From an uncultured Clostridia bacterium (GTDB lineage: Bacteria > Bacillota > Clostridia > Oscillospirales > Ruminococcaceae), in NCBI GenBank assembly GCA_947625195.1, contig CANQNK010000011.1, positions 1-64,000 of the forward strand: a stretch of DNA of 64,000 nucleotides, written 5' to 3'. Shown in pieces: positions 42,776 through 53,100 of this stretch. The notes beneath the pieces are model-generated. The model did not search any database. It saw nothing but the letters and a program-made list of their open reading frames with translations, and had not been told where the DNA came from. The first letter of the stretch is position 1, and the number at the start of each line of letters is the position of its first letter. The translations under genes and the position numbers were made by a program.

Positions 42776-43594
42776 ATGAATGGTACAAAGTATGAAATAT
42801 GTGATGCTCACGCGCATATTTTTCCTGAAAGCATAGCTCAGAAAGCAGTTAAAAATATCGGGAACTTTTATTCTCTTGATATGTTTTACCCTTCCGGCTC
42901 TGCTAAGGCTCTTATTGACGGAGGAAGCAGAATAGGCGTTTTAAAATACCTTGTGTGCTCCACCGCAACGTCAGTGCATCAGGTTGAGAGCATAAACAGA
43001 TTTATTATAAATGAATGCAGCCTGCACCCTGAATTCGTGGGACTGGGTACACTTCACCCCGACTATCAGGATATAACAAAAGAGGTCGATTTCTTAATAA
43101 ACTCGGGCATAAAGGGTATAAAGCTTCACCCGGACTTCCAGCGCTTTGACATCGATGACCCCAAGGCAATGAGAATATACGAGGTGATAGAAAACCGACT
43201 TCCTGTTTTGATCCATATGGGAGACCCAAGATATGATTACTCTCGCCCGTACCGTCTTGAAAGGGTGATAAAGGCGTTTCCGAAGTTAAGAGTAATAGCG
43301 GCGCACCTTGGCGGATACGAGCGCTGGGAGGAGGCTATAAAATGCCTTTACTCTGAAAGCGTGTACTTTGACACCTCATCGTCGCTTGATTTTATCACCC
43401 CGTCATTTGCTCGTGAGCTGATACATTATTACGGAGAAGACAAGGTGTTCTTCGGCACCGATTTCCCGATGTGGGATCACGTTTCAGAGCTTGAGCGCTT
43501 TATGGCTCTGGGCTTTGACGAAAAGACCAATAAAAAAATACTGTCGGAAAACTTTCTGCGCTTTTTCGGCATAGATAAGGAGAAAACCGTATGA
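42776..43594 (+). CDS. Amidohydrolase-family metal-dependent hydrolase
   Basis: A 272-aa TIM-barrel hydrolase of the amidohydrolase_2 type: the N-terminal H-x-H (CDAHAHIFPES), IPVLIHMGDPRYD-like His (PVLIHMGD), VIAAHLGGYERWE and the last-strand Asp in FFGTDFPMWD. It may act on a cyclic or carboxylated substrate; none can be named. Its end overlaps the next gene by 4 bases (ATGA), which couples it to the exchanger. Confidence 0.85.
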   Translation: MNGTKYEICDAHAHIFPESIAQKAVKNIGNFYSLDMFYPSGSAKALIDGGSRIGVLKYLVCSTATSVHQVESINRFIINECSLHPEFVGLGTLHPDYQDITKEVDFLINSGIKGIKLHPDFQRFDIDDPKAMRIYEVIENRLPVLIHMGDPRYDYSRPYRLERVIKAFPKLRVIAAHLGGYERWEEAIKCLYSESVYFDTSSSLDFITPSFARELIHYYGEDKVFFGTDFPMWDHVSELERFMALGFDEKTNKKILSENFLRFFGIDKEKTV

Positions 43595-44661
43595 CGTTAC
43601 CGATAAACCTACCAGTGTCGATAATTTTGTATGTCATTTTGGCGGCGGCTGTCGTTTTAATTTCAATAAAGCTTGCGGATTACGTAGACCTTATAGACAA
43701 AAAAACAAACATTGCCGGCGCATTCATAGGCGGTGTTGTTCTGGCGGCGGTAACCAGCCTGCCTGAGCTTTTTACGTCTGTCTCCGCAGTAGTGATAGTA
43801 AGGCAGCCCGATCTTGTTATAGGAAACATTCTGGGAAGCAACCTGTTTAACGAAACTATTTTGGGAGTAATTCTAATTTTCTGTGCAAAAGCCTTTTCAA
43901 AGGCTCAGGTCGGCACAAGCCACCTTAAAACAACAGGATTTACAGTGTTTATATTCTTGCTAATGATACTCTCGTCGGTTCTGGGAATCGACTATACCGT
44001 ATTTAACATAAGTGTGTATTCGGTCATCATTATAATCACATACGCTTTGTCTATCAAATTTATGGCGTCAGACAAAACCGACAGCGACGACACAACCGAC
44101 TCCGCCCTTACTATCAAACAGATCATAACAAGATTTATAATACTCGCGCTTATTTTGGTCGGATCGTCGGTATTCCTAACACTGGTGACAGACGCCTTGC
44201 AGGAAAATCTGAACAAAGCCGGAATTAATCTCGGAAAGACTGTTGCCGGAGCGCTGTTTTTAGGCGTAGCCACCAGCCTGCCGGAGCTTACAAGTGCGGT
44301 AACGCTTGTCAAAAAGAAAAACTACAACGCCGCAGTCGGTGACCTGCTCGGCAGCGGAGTCTTTAACTTCTTTATTCTTTCGGTAGCCGATATTCTATAT
44401 ACCGGCGGTTCTGTATACGGAAGCAATACTTCAGTAGGGCACAGGTTCAGCATACAAAACATTTTCTCACATATCACAGATCTCGGCAGCACCGGTATAC
44501 TGACCATATTCGGAACTCTTGCAACTCTTTTTGTCACAGCATCGCTTATAATTCACGCTCGGTCAAAAGCAAGCGGCAAAAAGCCAATTTTTGTTTACAG
44601 AGCCATGGGATTTGGGGTTGCAGCCTGCTATCTGCTGTTCATAATACTCTCATCAATGTGA
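43591..44661 (+). CDS. Sodium/calcium exchanger-family antiporter
   Basis: A 356-aa CaCA-superfamily transporter with about 10 membrane segments arranged as two inverted halves. Each half carries the conserved alpha-repeat: AAVTSLPELFTS near residue 50 and GVATSLPELTSA near residue 225, both with the ion-binding Glu. It exchanges calcium for sodium or protons across the membrane. A hydrophilic loop around residues 155-180 separates the halves. Confidence 0.92.
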   Translation: MTLPINLPVSIILYVILAAAVVLISIKLADYVDLIDKKTNIAGAFIGGVVLAAVTSLPELFTSVSAVVIVRQPDLVIGNILGSNLFNETILGVILIFCAKAFSKAQVGTSHLKTTGFTVFIFLLMILSSVLGIDYTVFNISVYSVIIIITYALSIKFMASDKTDSDDTTDSALTIKQIITRFIILALILVGSSVFLTLVTDALQENLNKAGINLGKTVAGALFLGVATSLPELTSAVTLVKKKNYNAAVGDLLGSGVFNFFILSVADILYTGGSVYGSNTSVGHRFSIQNIFSHITDLGSTGILTIFGTLATLFVTASLIIHARSKASGKKPIFVYRAMGFGVAACYLLFIILSSM

Positions 44662-44732
44662 TTTCATTTAAAAAGTAAGAGAATTTTTCTGGGGAACAAC
44701 CTTAAAGCAATTTTTTTAACGGAGAAATCTAT

Positions 44733-46874
44733 ATGACAAACAAAGTTTATGAAAACAGAGAGCTATCCTGGCTCAAGTTCAATCAGCGTGTGCTCGAAGA
44801 GGCAAACGACAAGTCTACTCCACTTGGAGAACGGCTTATGTTTTCGTCGATCTTTTCAAGCAATCTGGATGAATTTTTTATGGTACGCGTCGGTTCGCTT
44901 CACGACAGTATGCTGATAGATGATGACGACCGTGACGGTAAGACTCTGATGAAGCCGTCCGAACAGCTTGACGCAATTTTTGCAAGGGTAAAAGAGTTAT
45001 GCTTTGCTCACGGGAAATCGTTTGAAAAGATAAGCTCAAAGCTGGATGCCTGGGGAATCCAGCGAATAAATCCGGATAAAGCGTCAAAAAACGACAAGGC
45101 CTTTGCGGATAAATTCTTTAAGCATGAAGTAAGCCCGTTTCTTTCTCCCCTTGTTGTGGATTCGCTACACCCGTTCCCGTTTTTAAAGGGCAAAAACATT
45201 TACGCGGCGGCTCAGCTCTTATCAAAGGACAATGAAAAAATACTCGGAATAGTTGGCACCACGGGAGTGTTTGACAGAGTAATTCTTTTCCCGTCAGACG
45301 ATAGATACACTATACGATATATGCTTGCAGAGGATCTGATACTTCACAAGATTCACAAGCTTTTTGAAAATTACGAGGTTTCCGACAAGGCTCTTATCAG
45401 AGTTACACGAAATGCCGACATTGATGCAAATGAGGCTTTATTTGATCACGAGCTTGATTTTCGTTCAAAGATGAGTGAACTTATAAAAAAGCGTAAAAAG
45501 CTCTGTGCCGTAAGGCTCCAGATTTCAAATAGCTTTAGCGACAATATGGTGTCTTTGCTCAAAAAAAAGCTTGATATTCATAAGTCTCAGATTTTTACAG
45601 AGACTGCTCCGCTTGATATGTCATTTGCCGGAAGTCTTTTAGATATAATGCGTGAAAGATGCTCAGGTGAGCTGTTTTACAAACCTCACACTCCACAGAA
45701 ATCCATTATGGTTGATGATAACTCCCCTATGCTAAAGCAGATTGACAAACGCGATATATTCCTTTCTTACCCATATGAGAGCATAAAACCATTCATAAGG
45801 CTTTTAAAGGAGGCGGCATCCGATCCAACGGTAGCGTCAATAAAGATCACGCTTTACAGGGTTGCGAAAAATTCACAGGTAGTAGGCGCTCTTATTGACG
45901 CTGCGGAAAACGGCAAGGACGTTCTGGTTTTGGTAGAGCTTCGCGCACGCTTTGACGAGGAAAACAACATCGGCTGGTCTGAACGCCTGGAAAAGTCCGG
46001 TGTAAAGGTAATTTACGGGCCGGAAGATATGAAGGTACACTCAAAGCTTTTGCTTATTACCAGAAGGTCCGGGAATCAAGTAAAATACACAGTTCAGGTT
46101 GGAACCGGCAACTATAACGAAAAAACCTCCGCGCTTTACACCGATGTGTCTCTTATGACTTCTAACGCAGAGATCGCAAAGGACGCCGCGGATGTTTTCA
46201 ACGCTCTTTCCACCGGAACGCTGGTTAAAGATTCAAAGCATCTTCTGGTAGCGCCGCTCTTGCTTCGGCAGAAAGTACTTGAGATGATGGACGACGAGAT
46301 TCAAAAAGCAACAAACGGAAAGCCGGCTTACATTGGCGCAAAGCTCAACTCTCTGACAGATAAACAGATTATTAAAAAACTTATAGAATGCTCAGAGGCG
46401 GGTGTAAAGGTTGAACTTGTTATAAGAGGCATATGCTGTGTTATTCCCGGAATAAAGGATATTACAGATAACATAACGGTAGTGTCGATTGTCGGAAGAT
46501 ATTTAGAGCACGCAAGATTTTATCTGTTCGGTGCTGACAGAGATACAAGAAGGGTTTACATATCCTCTGCGGATTTTATGACCAGAAATACCACAAAGCG
46601 TATCGAGGTTGCCTGTCCCGTATATGATCTAAAGATCAAAAAAAGAGTTATCGATATGTTCGAAACCATGATGAACGACAACGTAAAGGCGAGAGTTTTG
46701 TTAAGCGACGGAACATACTTAAAAAGAACTTCGGACGGCGAAGCATTGAATTCTCAGGAGTACTTTTACAGCGAGGCGGTAATCAAAGCAGAAACGCAAA
46801 AGGAAATAGAAAAGAGAGCTTCGGGCACAAGTATCTGGCGCAGAATCAAAAATTTTTTCAGAAGGCGTGTGTAA
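44733..46874 (+). CDS. ppk1: Polyphosphate kinase 1
   Basis: A 713-aa enzyme that polymerises ATP gamma-phosphate to polyphosphate and back. N-domain: YENRELSWLKFNQRVLEEA and MFSSIFSSNLDEFFMVRVG. The two C-terminal phospholipase-D-like domains carry the HKD-type His: KVHSKLLLITRR and HARFYLFG, with TGNYNEKTSALYTDVSLMT. Length matches PPK1. It is the first of three genes in a row with ATG right at the next stop. Confidence 0.95.
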   Translation: MTNKVYENRELSWLKFNQRVLEEANDKSTPLGERLMFSSIFSSNLDEFFMVRVGSLHDSMLIDDDDRDGKTLMKPSEQLDAIFARVKELCFAHGKSFEKISSKLDAWGIQRINPDKASKNDKAFADKFFKHEVSPFLSPLVVDSLHPFPFLKGKNIYAAAQLLSKDNEKILGIVGTTGVFDRVILFPSDDRYTIRYMLAEDLILHKIHKLFENYEVSDKALIRVTRNADIDANEALFDHELDFRSKMSELIKKRKKLCAVRLQISNSFSDNMVSLLKKKLDIHKSQIFTETAPLDMSFAGSLLDIMRERCSGELFYKPHTPQKSIMVDDNSPMLKQIDKRDIFLSYPYESIKPFIRLLKEAASDPTVASIKITLYRVAKNSQVVGALIDAAENGKDVLVLVELRARFDEENNIGWSERLEKSGVKVIYGPEDMKVHSKLLLITRRSGNQVKYTVQVGTGNYNEKTSALYTDVSLMTSNAEIAKDAADVFNALSTGTLVKDSKHLLVAPLLLRQKVLEMMDDEIQKATNGKPAYIGAKLNSLTDKQIIKKLIECSEAGVKVELVIRGICCVIPGIKDITDNITVVSIVGRYLEHARFYLFGADRDTRRVYISSADFMTRNTTKRIEVACPVYDLKIKKRVIDMFETMMNDNVKARVLLSDGTYLKRTSDGEALNSQEYFYSEAVIKAETQKEIEKRASGTSIWRRIKNFFRRRV

Positions 46875-47462
46875 ATGGATCTGCACGGAATTAAAAGCAT
46901 AAATAAGCGTGAAGCATTCAGATATATGGGCTTTAAAAAGACTGAGCCTGACGCTCGGTTTTTAAGACTTGCCGACGATTGCGAGCAAATGGTTCTTGAA
47001 GCGGCAAACCCCAAGTTTGTGTTCAGAGTATTCGACATTCTGTCCCGTGAGGATAAGATCATACTCTCAGACACAAAGCTTGCCTTGCCGGGACAGCAAA
47101 TAAAAAATCTTTTAAAGGACTCAAATCGCTGCTGCGTGTTTGCGGCAACGCTTGGCGTTTCGGTAGACGCTTTGATACGCCGCCTTGAAATCAAAGACAT
47201 CACTCTCGGATTCATTGCCGACAATCTCGCCTCCGCCCTTGTTGAACAGATCTGCGATAAGGCCGAGGACGTTATCAAAACAAGCCTTGATAACGCAACA
47301 TTGACCCCTCGTTTTTCCTGCGGATACGGAGACCTGCCGTTATCGCTTCAGGGAGATTTTTTAAGCGCTTTAAACGCACAATGCAAAATCGGACTTACAG
47401 TAACGGATACTCTTATTATGACGCCGAGAAAATCCGTTACTGCTGTATTGGGAATCAGGTAA
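46875..47462 (+). CDS. Vitamin B12-dependent methionine synthase reactivation-domain protein
   Basis: A 195-aa stand-alone version of the MetH C-terminal activation domain, which binds SAM to re-methylate oxidised cobalamin. FAATLGVSVDALIRRLEI, ADNLASALVEQICDKAE, RFSCGYGDLPLSLQGDFLSA and TPRKSVTAVLGIR correspond to the domain core. ATG directly follows the ppk1 stop. The metH core gene is 12 bases downstream, so this encodes the missing piece of that enzyme in trans. Confidence 0.88.
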   Translation: MDLHGIKSINKREAFRYMGFKKTEPDARFLRLADDCEQMVLEAANPKFVFRVFDILSREDKIILSDTKLALPGQQIKNLLKDSNRCCVFAATLGVSVDALIRRLEIKDITLGFIADNLASALVEQICDKAEDVIKTSLDNATLTPRFSCGYGDLPLSLQGDFLSALNAQCKIGLTVTDTLIMTPRKSVTAVLGIR

Positions 47463-47474
47463 GGAAGTTTTATT

Positions 47475-49829
47475 ATGACACTAAATGAGCTTTTAAGCAG
47501 AGAATTTGTATATTTAGACGGCGGCTTCGGCACAATGCTTCAGTCGCTTGGTATGAAGCCGGGAGAAAATCCCGTACTGTTGAATATTACCGATGAAGTT
47601 GTGGTCAAGAAAGTTATATCTGGGTATGTAGATGCCGGAAGTGATATAGTGTGCGCAAACACCTTCGGCTGCAATTCCTACAAGCTGTCGGGAACTGGTT
47701 ATACCCCGTCGGATATTATTCCACAGGCTTTAAGAATTGCAAAAGAATGTGCCGATGATAAAGCGCTCGTTGCGCTGGATGTCTCTCCGATAGGCAAGCT
47801 TTGCGAACCCAACGGCACGATGACCTTTGAGGAGGCCTATGAATATTACAAAGAGCAGATAGTGTGTGCAGACGATGCTGACATCATCTACTTTGCCACG
47901 CAAACAGACCTTTATGAACTCAAAGCCGGCGTTCTTGCAGCAAGAGAGAATTGCGACAAGCCGATAATATGCAGTATGACGTTTGAGAAAAACGGCAGAA
48001 CCTTTACGGGCTGTGATCCTGCGTCTATGGTAACTACTCTCGAAGGGCTTGGCGTTTCGGCTATCGGGCTTAACTGCTCTTTGGGACCAAGGGATTTAAA
48101 GGAAGTGGTAAGGGAAATCTCACGCTACTGCTCACTTCCTATCATTGTAAAGCCAAACGCGGGCCTTCCTGACCCTGTCACTAACACTTATTCAATATCA
48201 GACACTGACTTTGCAGAGGAGATGTCAGAAATGATACCTCTGGGCGCCAAGATAGTTGGAGGCTGCTGCGGAACTACGCCCGAATATATAAAAGCTCTGA
48301 AGAAAAGGTTTGATAGAGAGTCCTACTGCAAAAATAATCCCATAAAAACAAGCGCAGTATGCTCAAACTCCAAAACAGTATTTATATCCTGCCCGAAAAT
48401 TATCGGAGAACGGATAAATCCCACAGGTAAAAAGCGTTTTAAGGAAGCTCTTTTACAGGGTGATATCGACTATATACTCTCTCAGGCGATTGAGCAGGCC
48501 TCTGCGGGAGCTGATATTCTGGACGTAAACGTGGGTCTGCCCGGAGTGGACGAAAAATCAATGATGGTAAAGGTTATCAAGGCAATTCAGAGCATAACCG
48601 AGCTCCCGCTTCAGATAGACTCGACTAACCCGGAGGTGCTTGAAGCCGCTTTGCGAGTTTACAACGGAAAGCCTATTGTAAATTCCGTAAACGGAGAGGA
48701 AAAGTCTCTCGACACAGTTTTACCGATAGTTAAAAAATACGGTGCCGCAGTAGTGGGGCTTACACTTGACGAAAACGGAATTCCCAAAAAAGCGGCGGAC
48801 AGATTCAACATTGCTGAGAGAATCCTTGGCAGGGCAAATAAACTGGGAATAGATAAGAAAGACGTTTTTATCGATTGCCTTACCCTCACCGCATCTGCGG
48901 AGCAGGAGGGTGTTATGGAGACGTTGAATGCTCTTAAAAAAGTAAAGGACGAGCTGAACCTAAAAACGGTATTAGGCGTGTCGAACATCAGCTTTGGTCT
49001 GCCAAACCGTCCGCTTGTAAATCAAAATTTTCTTACAATGGCACTTACTCACGGGCTGGATTTACCCATTATCAACCCGAATATTGATGGAATGTCCGGA
49101 GCAGTAAGAGCTTTTAATCTGCTTCGCGGATACGACAAAAACTCAAAGGAATTTATAGCCGCTTACTCAAGTGCAGATACGCCTGTACCCTCCCAGAACA
49201 GCAAAGATATTTCCCTATCCTACGCAGTGTTAAACGGTCTGAAAAGTGAGGCGAAAAGCATAACTCAAAATATGCTTTTAAGCAGAGAGCCTCTTGATAT
49301 CGTAAATGAAGAGCTCATCCCCGTGCTTGATAAAGCAGGAGAAGAGTTTGAAAAGGGAAAGATTTTTTTGCCTCAGCTTATTCTGGCGGCCTCTGGCGCG
49401 CAGGCCTGCTTTGAAGTGATTAAAAACACGCTTGCACGCTCCGAACAAAGCAGCGTTTCAAAGGGCAGAATAATTCTTGCAACCGTAAAGGGAGATATTC
49501 ACGACATAGGAAAAAATATTGTTAAGGTTATTTTGCAAAACTATGGTTATGACGTTATCGATCTCGGAAAAGACGTTGCACCGGAGCTTATAGTTGAAAC
49601 AGCTGTAAGAGAGAACATAAAGCTTGTCGGTCTTTCCGCCCTTATGACGACTACTCTGAGCGCAATGGAGAAAACGATAAAACAGCTTAAAGCACGCAAA
49701 CCGGATACTATCATATGGGTAGGCGGAGCGGTTTTAACTCCTGATTACGCTAAAAAAATCGGTGCTGATTACTACACAAAAGACGCCAAAGAATCGGTGG
49801 ATTTGGCAAAAAAGATTTTTTGCAATTAA
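47475..49829 (+). CDS. metH: Cobalamin-dependent methionine synthase core (MetH without activation domain)
   Basis: A 784-aa methyltransferase with three modules. Homocysteine-binding barrel: DGGFGTMLQSL, NTFGCNSYKL and the zinc Cys pair in GGCCGTTPEYIKAL. Pterin-binding barrel from about residue 310: GERINPTGKKRFKEALL, DVNVGLPG, NSVNGEEKSL. B12-binding domain from about 575: cap helices then GDIHDIGKNIVKVIL with the cobalt-ligand His, and WVGGAVLTPDYA. It lacks the C-terminal activation domain, which the gene upstream supplies separately. It moves a methyl group from methyl-THF to homocysteine. Confidence 0.94.
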   Translation: MTLNELLSREFVYLDGGFGTMLQSLGMKPGENPVLLNITDEVVVKKVISGYVDAGSDIVCANTFGCNSYKLSGTGYTPSDIIPQALRIAKECADDKALVALDVSPIGKLCEPNGTMTFEEAYEYYKEQIVCADDADIIYFATQTDLYELKAGVLAARENCDKPIICSMTFEKNGRTFTGCDPASMVTTLEGLGVSAIGLNCSLGPRDLKEVVREISRYCSLPIIVKPNAGLPDPVTNTYSISDTDFAEEMSEMIPLGAKIVGGCCGTTPEYIKALKKRFDRESYCKNNPIKTSAVCSNSKTVFISCPKIIGERINPTGKKRFKEALLQGDIDYILSQAIEQASAGADILDVNVGLPGVDEKSMMVKVIKAIQSITELPLQIDSTNPEVLEAALRVYNGKPIVNSVNGEEKSLDTVLPIVKKYGAAVVGLTLDENGIPKKAADRFNIAERILGRANKLGIDKKDVFIDCLTLTASAEQEGVMETLNALKKVKDELNLKTVLGVSNISFGLPNRPLVNQNFLTMALTHGLDLPIINPNIDGMSGAVRAFNLLRGYDKNSKEFIAAYSSADTPVPSQNSKDISLSYAVLNGLKSEAKSITQNMLLSREPLDIVNEELIPVLDKAGEEFEKGKIFLPQLILAASGAQACFEVIKNTLARSEQSSVSKGRIILATVKGDIHDIGKNIVKVILQNYGYDVIDLGKDVAPELIVETAVRENIKLVGLSALMTTTLSAMEKTIKQLKARKPDTIIWVGGAVLTPDYAKKIGADYYTKDAKESVDLAKKIFCN

Positions 49830-50005
49830 AACTTGCAATCTCGGTTATTTTTGTGTATTCTTGGTTTAAAACATATTTGTTTGTCCTCAATGGTTTGTTT
49901 GATTTTCATTTTGCGGATTTTAACAGATATGTTTTATTTTTTCTAATTCTTTTCGTATACTCTACCTGGCCCCAAAGTTTTAGTATAGAGCCTGATAATG
50001 CAGAA

Positions 50006-50037
50006 AATAGGACTGCCGCGTTTGCAGCAGTCCTATT
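50006..50037. terminator. Bidirectional terminator between metH and the Cys-repeat dockerin gene
   Basis: AATAGGACTGC (50006-50016) and GCAGTCCTATT (50027-50037) form an 11-bp perfect stem with T/A-rich flanks. It serves the convergent genes on both sides. Apart from this, 49830-50102 has no gene. Confidence 0.85.
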
Positions 50038-50102
50038 TCTTATGCTTTGTTTTACAGAAAATGTATTATCCTAAACATTCTCCCGAAATAAGCTATGTTA
50101 AA

Positions 50103-53100
50103 TTACCAAAGACTTATTACACCTTGTGCATGAGCATTTATCATACCGTAATCTGTCGTTGTGATCTTTCCGTCTTTAGAAACATCCAAAACAGTAAAAT
50201 CATAACCGATAATCGTCATTGAACCTCTTGCGTGAGCATTAGCCTGTGCCGCGTCAGCGGTAGTTATATTTCCGTCACCGTTAATGTCACCGTAAAGCTT
50301 CAACTCTGCGGTAAGATTTAATTCTGCGTCCTCATCTATTACAACATCATAGCTTCTTGGTGCACAGTCTTCCCTGGAAAATGTCACCGTATAATGTCCG
50401 ACATTGAGGGCAGGAACAGAATACTCGGCATTTTCAGCCGTACCTTCGTATACATTCTGGCCGCCCGATGTTATTACAATATCAACAGGTGCACCGGTGT
50501 CATCACCAAGAACGTTGATAGTTCCTGTCATGGAAGGCTTGATTGAACCTGCGGGGATCTTAACGGATTCCTCAGTCAACTCTATGGTTCCTTCCGCATC
50601 CGCAAACATTTTTCCGCAGGTGCTGCATTGATGATACTCAATATTTCCGTCATCATCAGCAGTAGGAGCTTTGTATTCCACTAAAACAAGCTGATGAGGA
50701 ACAACGTCAGTTGCCTCAGTTACACGGCTGATTTCTTCATTGCATACCGAACAGTATACTACTGAATCATACGCACCGTTTTCTGTACAGGTAGCCGCTT
50801 TCTCGTTTTCAACAACAGCCTCAGTCGGTGTATGTCCGGTTGGGCTTATTGTCTGGCTGTCCTTGATAGCATCACACTTATTACAGTGTAACGACATACT
50901 TCCTTCATCGGTACAGGTCGGAGCCTTATCTATAGTATACTCGGTATCCCAAGTATGACCTGTCGCACTTACGTTTCTCGTCTCAGAATATCCGCATACC
51001 GAGCAGGTGCGTCTTTCTCCGCCTTCTCCCTCACAGCTTGAAGACTCTACAGTCTCCCATTCACTGAAGCTGTGTCCACTTGCAGGAACCGTAACGGCTG
51101 TGCGCTGAATTTCTGCTTCACACACCTCACAATATACAACCAAATCGTATGAGCCGTCAGTCTCACAAGTCGCGTTAACATTGTTCGTGACAACCTCAGT
51201 ACCCGGAGTATGCGGGATAGTATTGGTGTTTATCGTGCTACGGCTTATTTCCGAATTACAGGTCTTACAATAGATAACTTCATCATAAGAGCCGTGTGAT
51301 GAACAGGTTGCCGGTCTTTCGTTTTCAATTACCGCCTCATCAGGTGTATGACCGGTAGAAGCTATTGTCTGGCTGGTTCCTTCCTTTATTGCGCCGCAGT
51401 CTATGCAGTGAATGGATTCGCTTCCTTCCTCGGTGCAGGTCGGATCCTTGTCAATCGTATATTCGGTACTCCAGTTATGACCGGCAGGGTTAACGTTTCT
51501 CTGTTCAATATAACCGCAATCCAAACAGTGCCTCTGTTCTCCTCCGTCGCCAGGACAATCCGGAGAGGTAAATTCTTCCCAAGGGCCAAACCTATGTCCT
51601 TTAGCAGGATCAGTTACCGTATGGCGCTCAATCTCTGCACCGCACACCGTGCAGTTCACAACCTCGTCATGTCTGCCGGCATCGTCACAGGTCGGCAAAA
51701 CTACATTGTTGTTATCATTGTGTCTTTCACCCGGGGTGTGTCCAAGCGGTTTTGTGATAATGTGTGTGCGGCTTAATTCAGTTTTGCATACCGTACACGA
51801 AACAACGCTGTCATACGAGCCTCCCGAAGTACATGTAGCCGCAACTTCGTTAATATTCACAGCAGCTCCCGCTGTGTGTTCTGTCATAGGAATTACCTTG
51901 CTATCCTTTACGGCTTCACAGTCCTTACAGTGAATGGACTGGCTTCCTTCTCTGGCACAGTTAGGCTGTCTGTCTATTGTCGGAGTATCCTCCCAGTCAT
52001 GTCCGTCATTTTCGCCATACTCTACCTCTGTGAATTTGCAGCGTACACATTGACGTTTTTTGCCACCGTCACCGGGACATACCGGAGATGTAAACTCTTC
52101 CCAACCACCGTAAAAAAGGTGTCCCATAGCTTTGGTTGTTATTGTATCCTTAAACATTTCCACACCGCACAACTTACAAAATCCTATCCTGTCATAAGAT
52201 CCGTCTGTCGTACAGGTATTCTTTATCTCGTTTACAATTTTTACTTCACCAAGGCTGTGGCTTGGATTGACAATTACATTATAAGTAGTAGTGTTGCCTG
52301 CCTTATCGTAAGCTACAACCTTTTGATTTGAATTAGCCGTTGCCGATGAAAGCGTAAATGTTCCGTCAGAAGATATCCAGGTTATACGAGTACCGTTTAC
52401 TGAAACATACGAGAAATTTTCGTCTTTAACAGTTACCGTCTGACTTTTACAATAGGCTTTGCCGTCCTCTACTCCGCTTATTACAGGCGGTGTCATGTCA
52501 ATAATTATACCGCTTGAGCTTACATATTCAATATTATCATTATCGTCCGAGAGCTTGGCATAAATTATGTACTTGCCCTCGTCGGTTATCTCGAAGGAGT
52601 GACCCGGATGATAATCAATCCACTCAACAGTATCAAGTTCATTCTCTTTAATTGGTGTTTGGCTTATATAATATTGTATTTTAACCTTATCAGCTTCAAC
52701 CTCTTGATTGTTCATAGTGATTATAACATCCTGAGCTGTTTTGAAGTATGTGTTGAAGGTTATGTTTTCACTGAAGTTTCCCCAAACATTTTTATCGCCG
52801 ATTTTTATCTCACCGCCAATAGGATTGTTGCTCTCAAAGTTAGCAAAGTATTCACGGTTTCCGCTGCTTCCCTTTTTAATGGTAACATTCATATTGGTGT
52901 TGCCGGTAAGGCCCGTGCCTCTCCAGCCGATAAACTTATATCCCGCTCTTATCGGGTTCTTAAGGGTTATGTCCTCAGATTCAATATTATACTCTGTCGG
53001 ATTAGACTCTCCGGCAGAATATGCCCCGCCTTTTAAATCGTAAGTGATAGTATACTGTATAAGCTTACCCTTTCCGTAAGCCTTTGTATCTTCTGTGATA

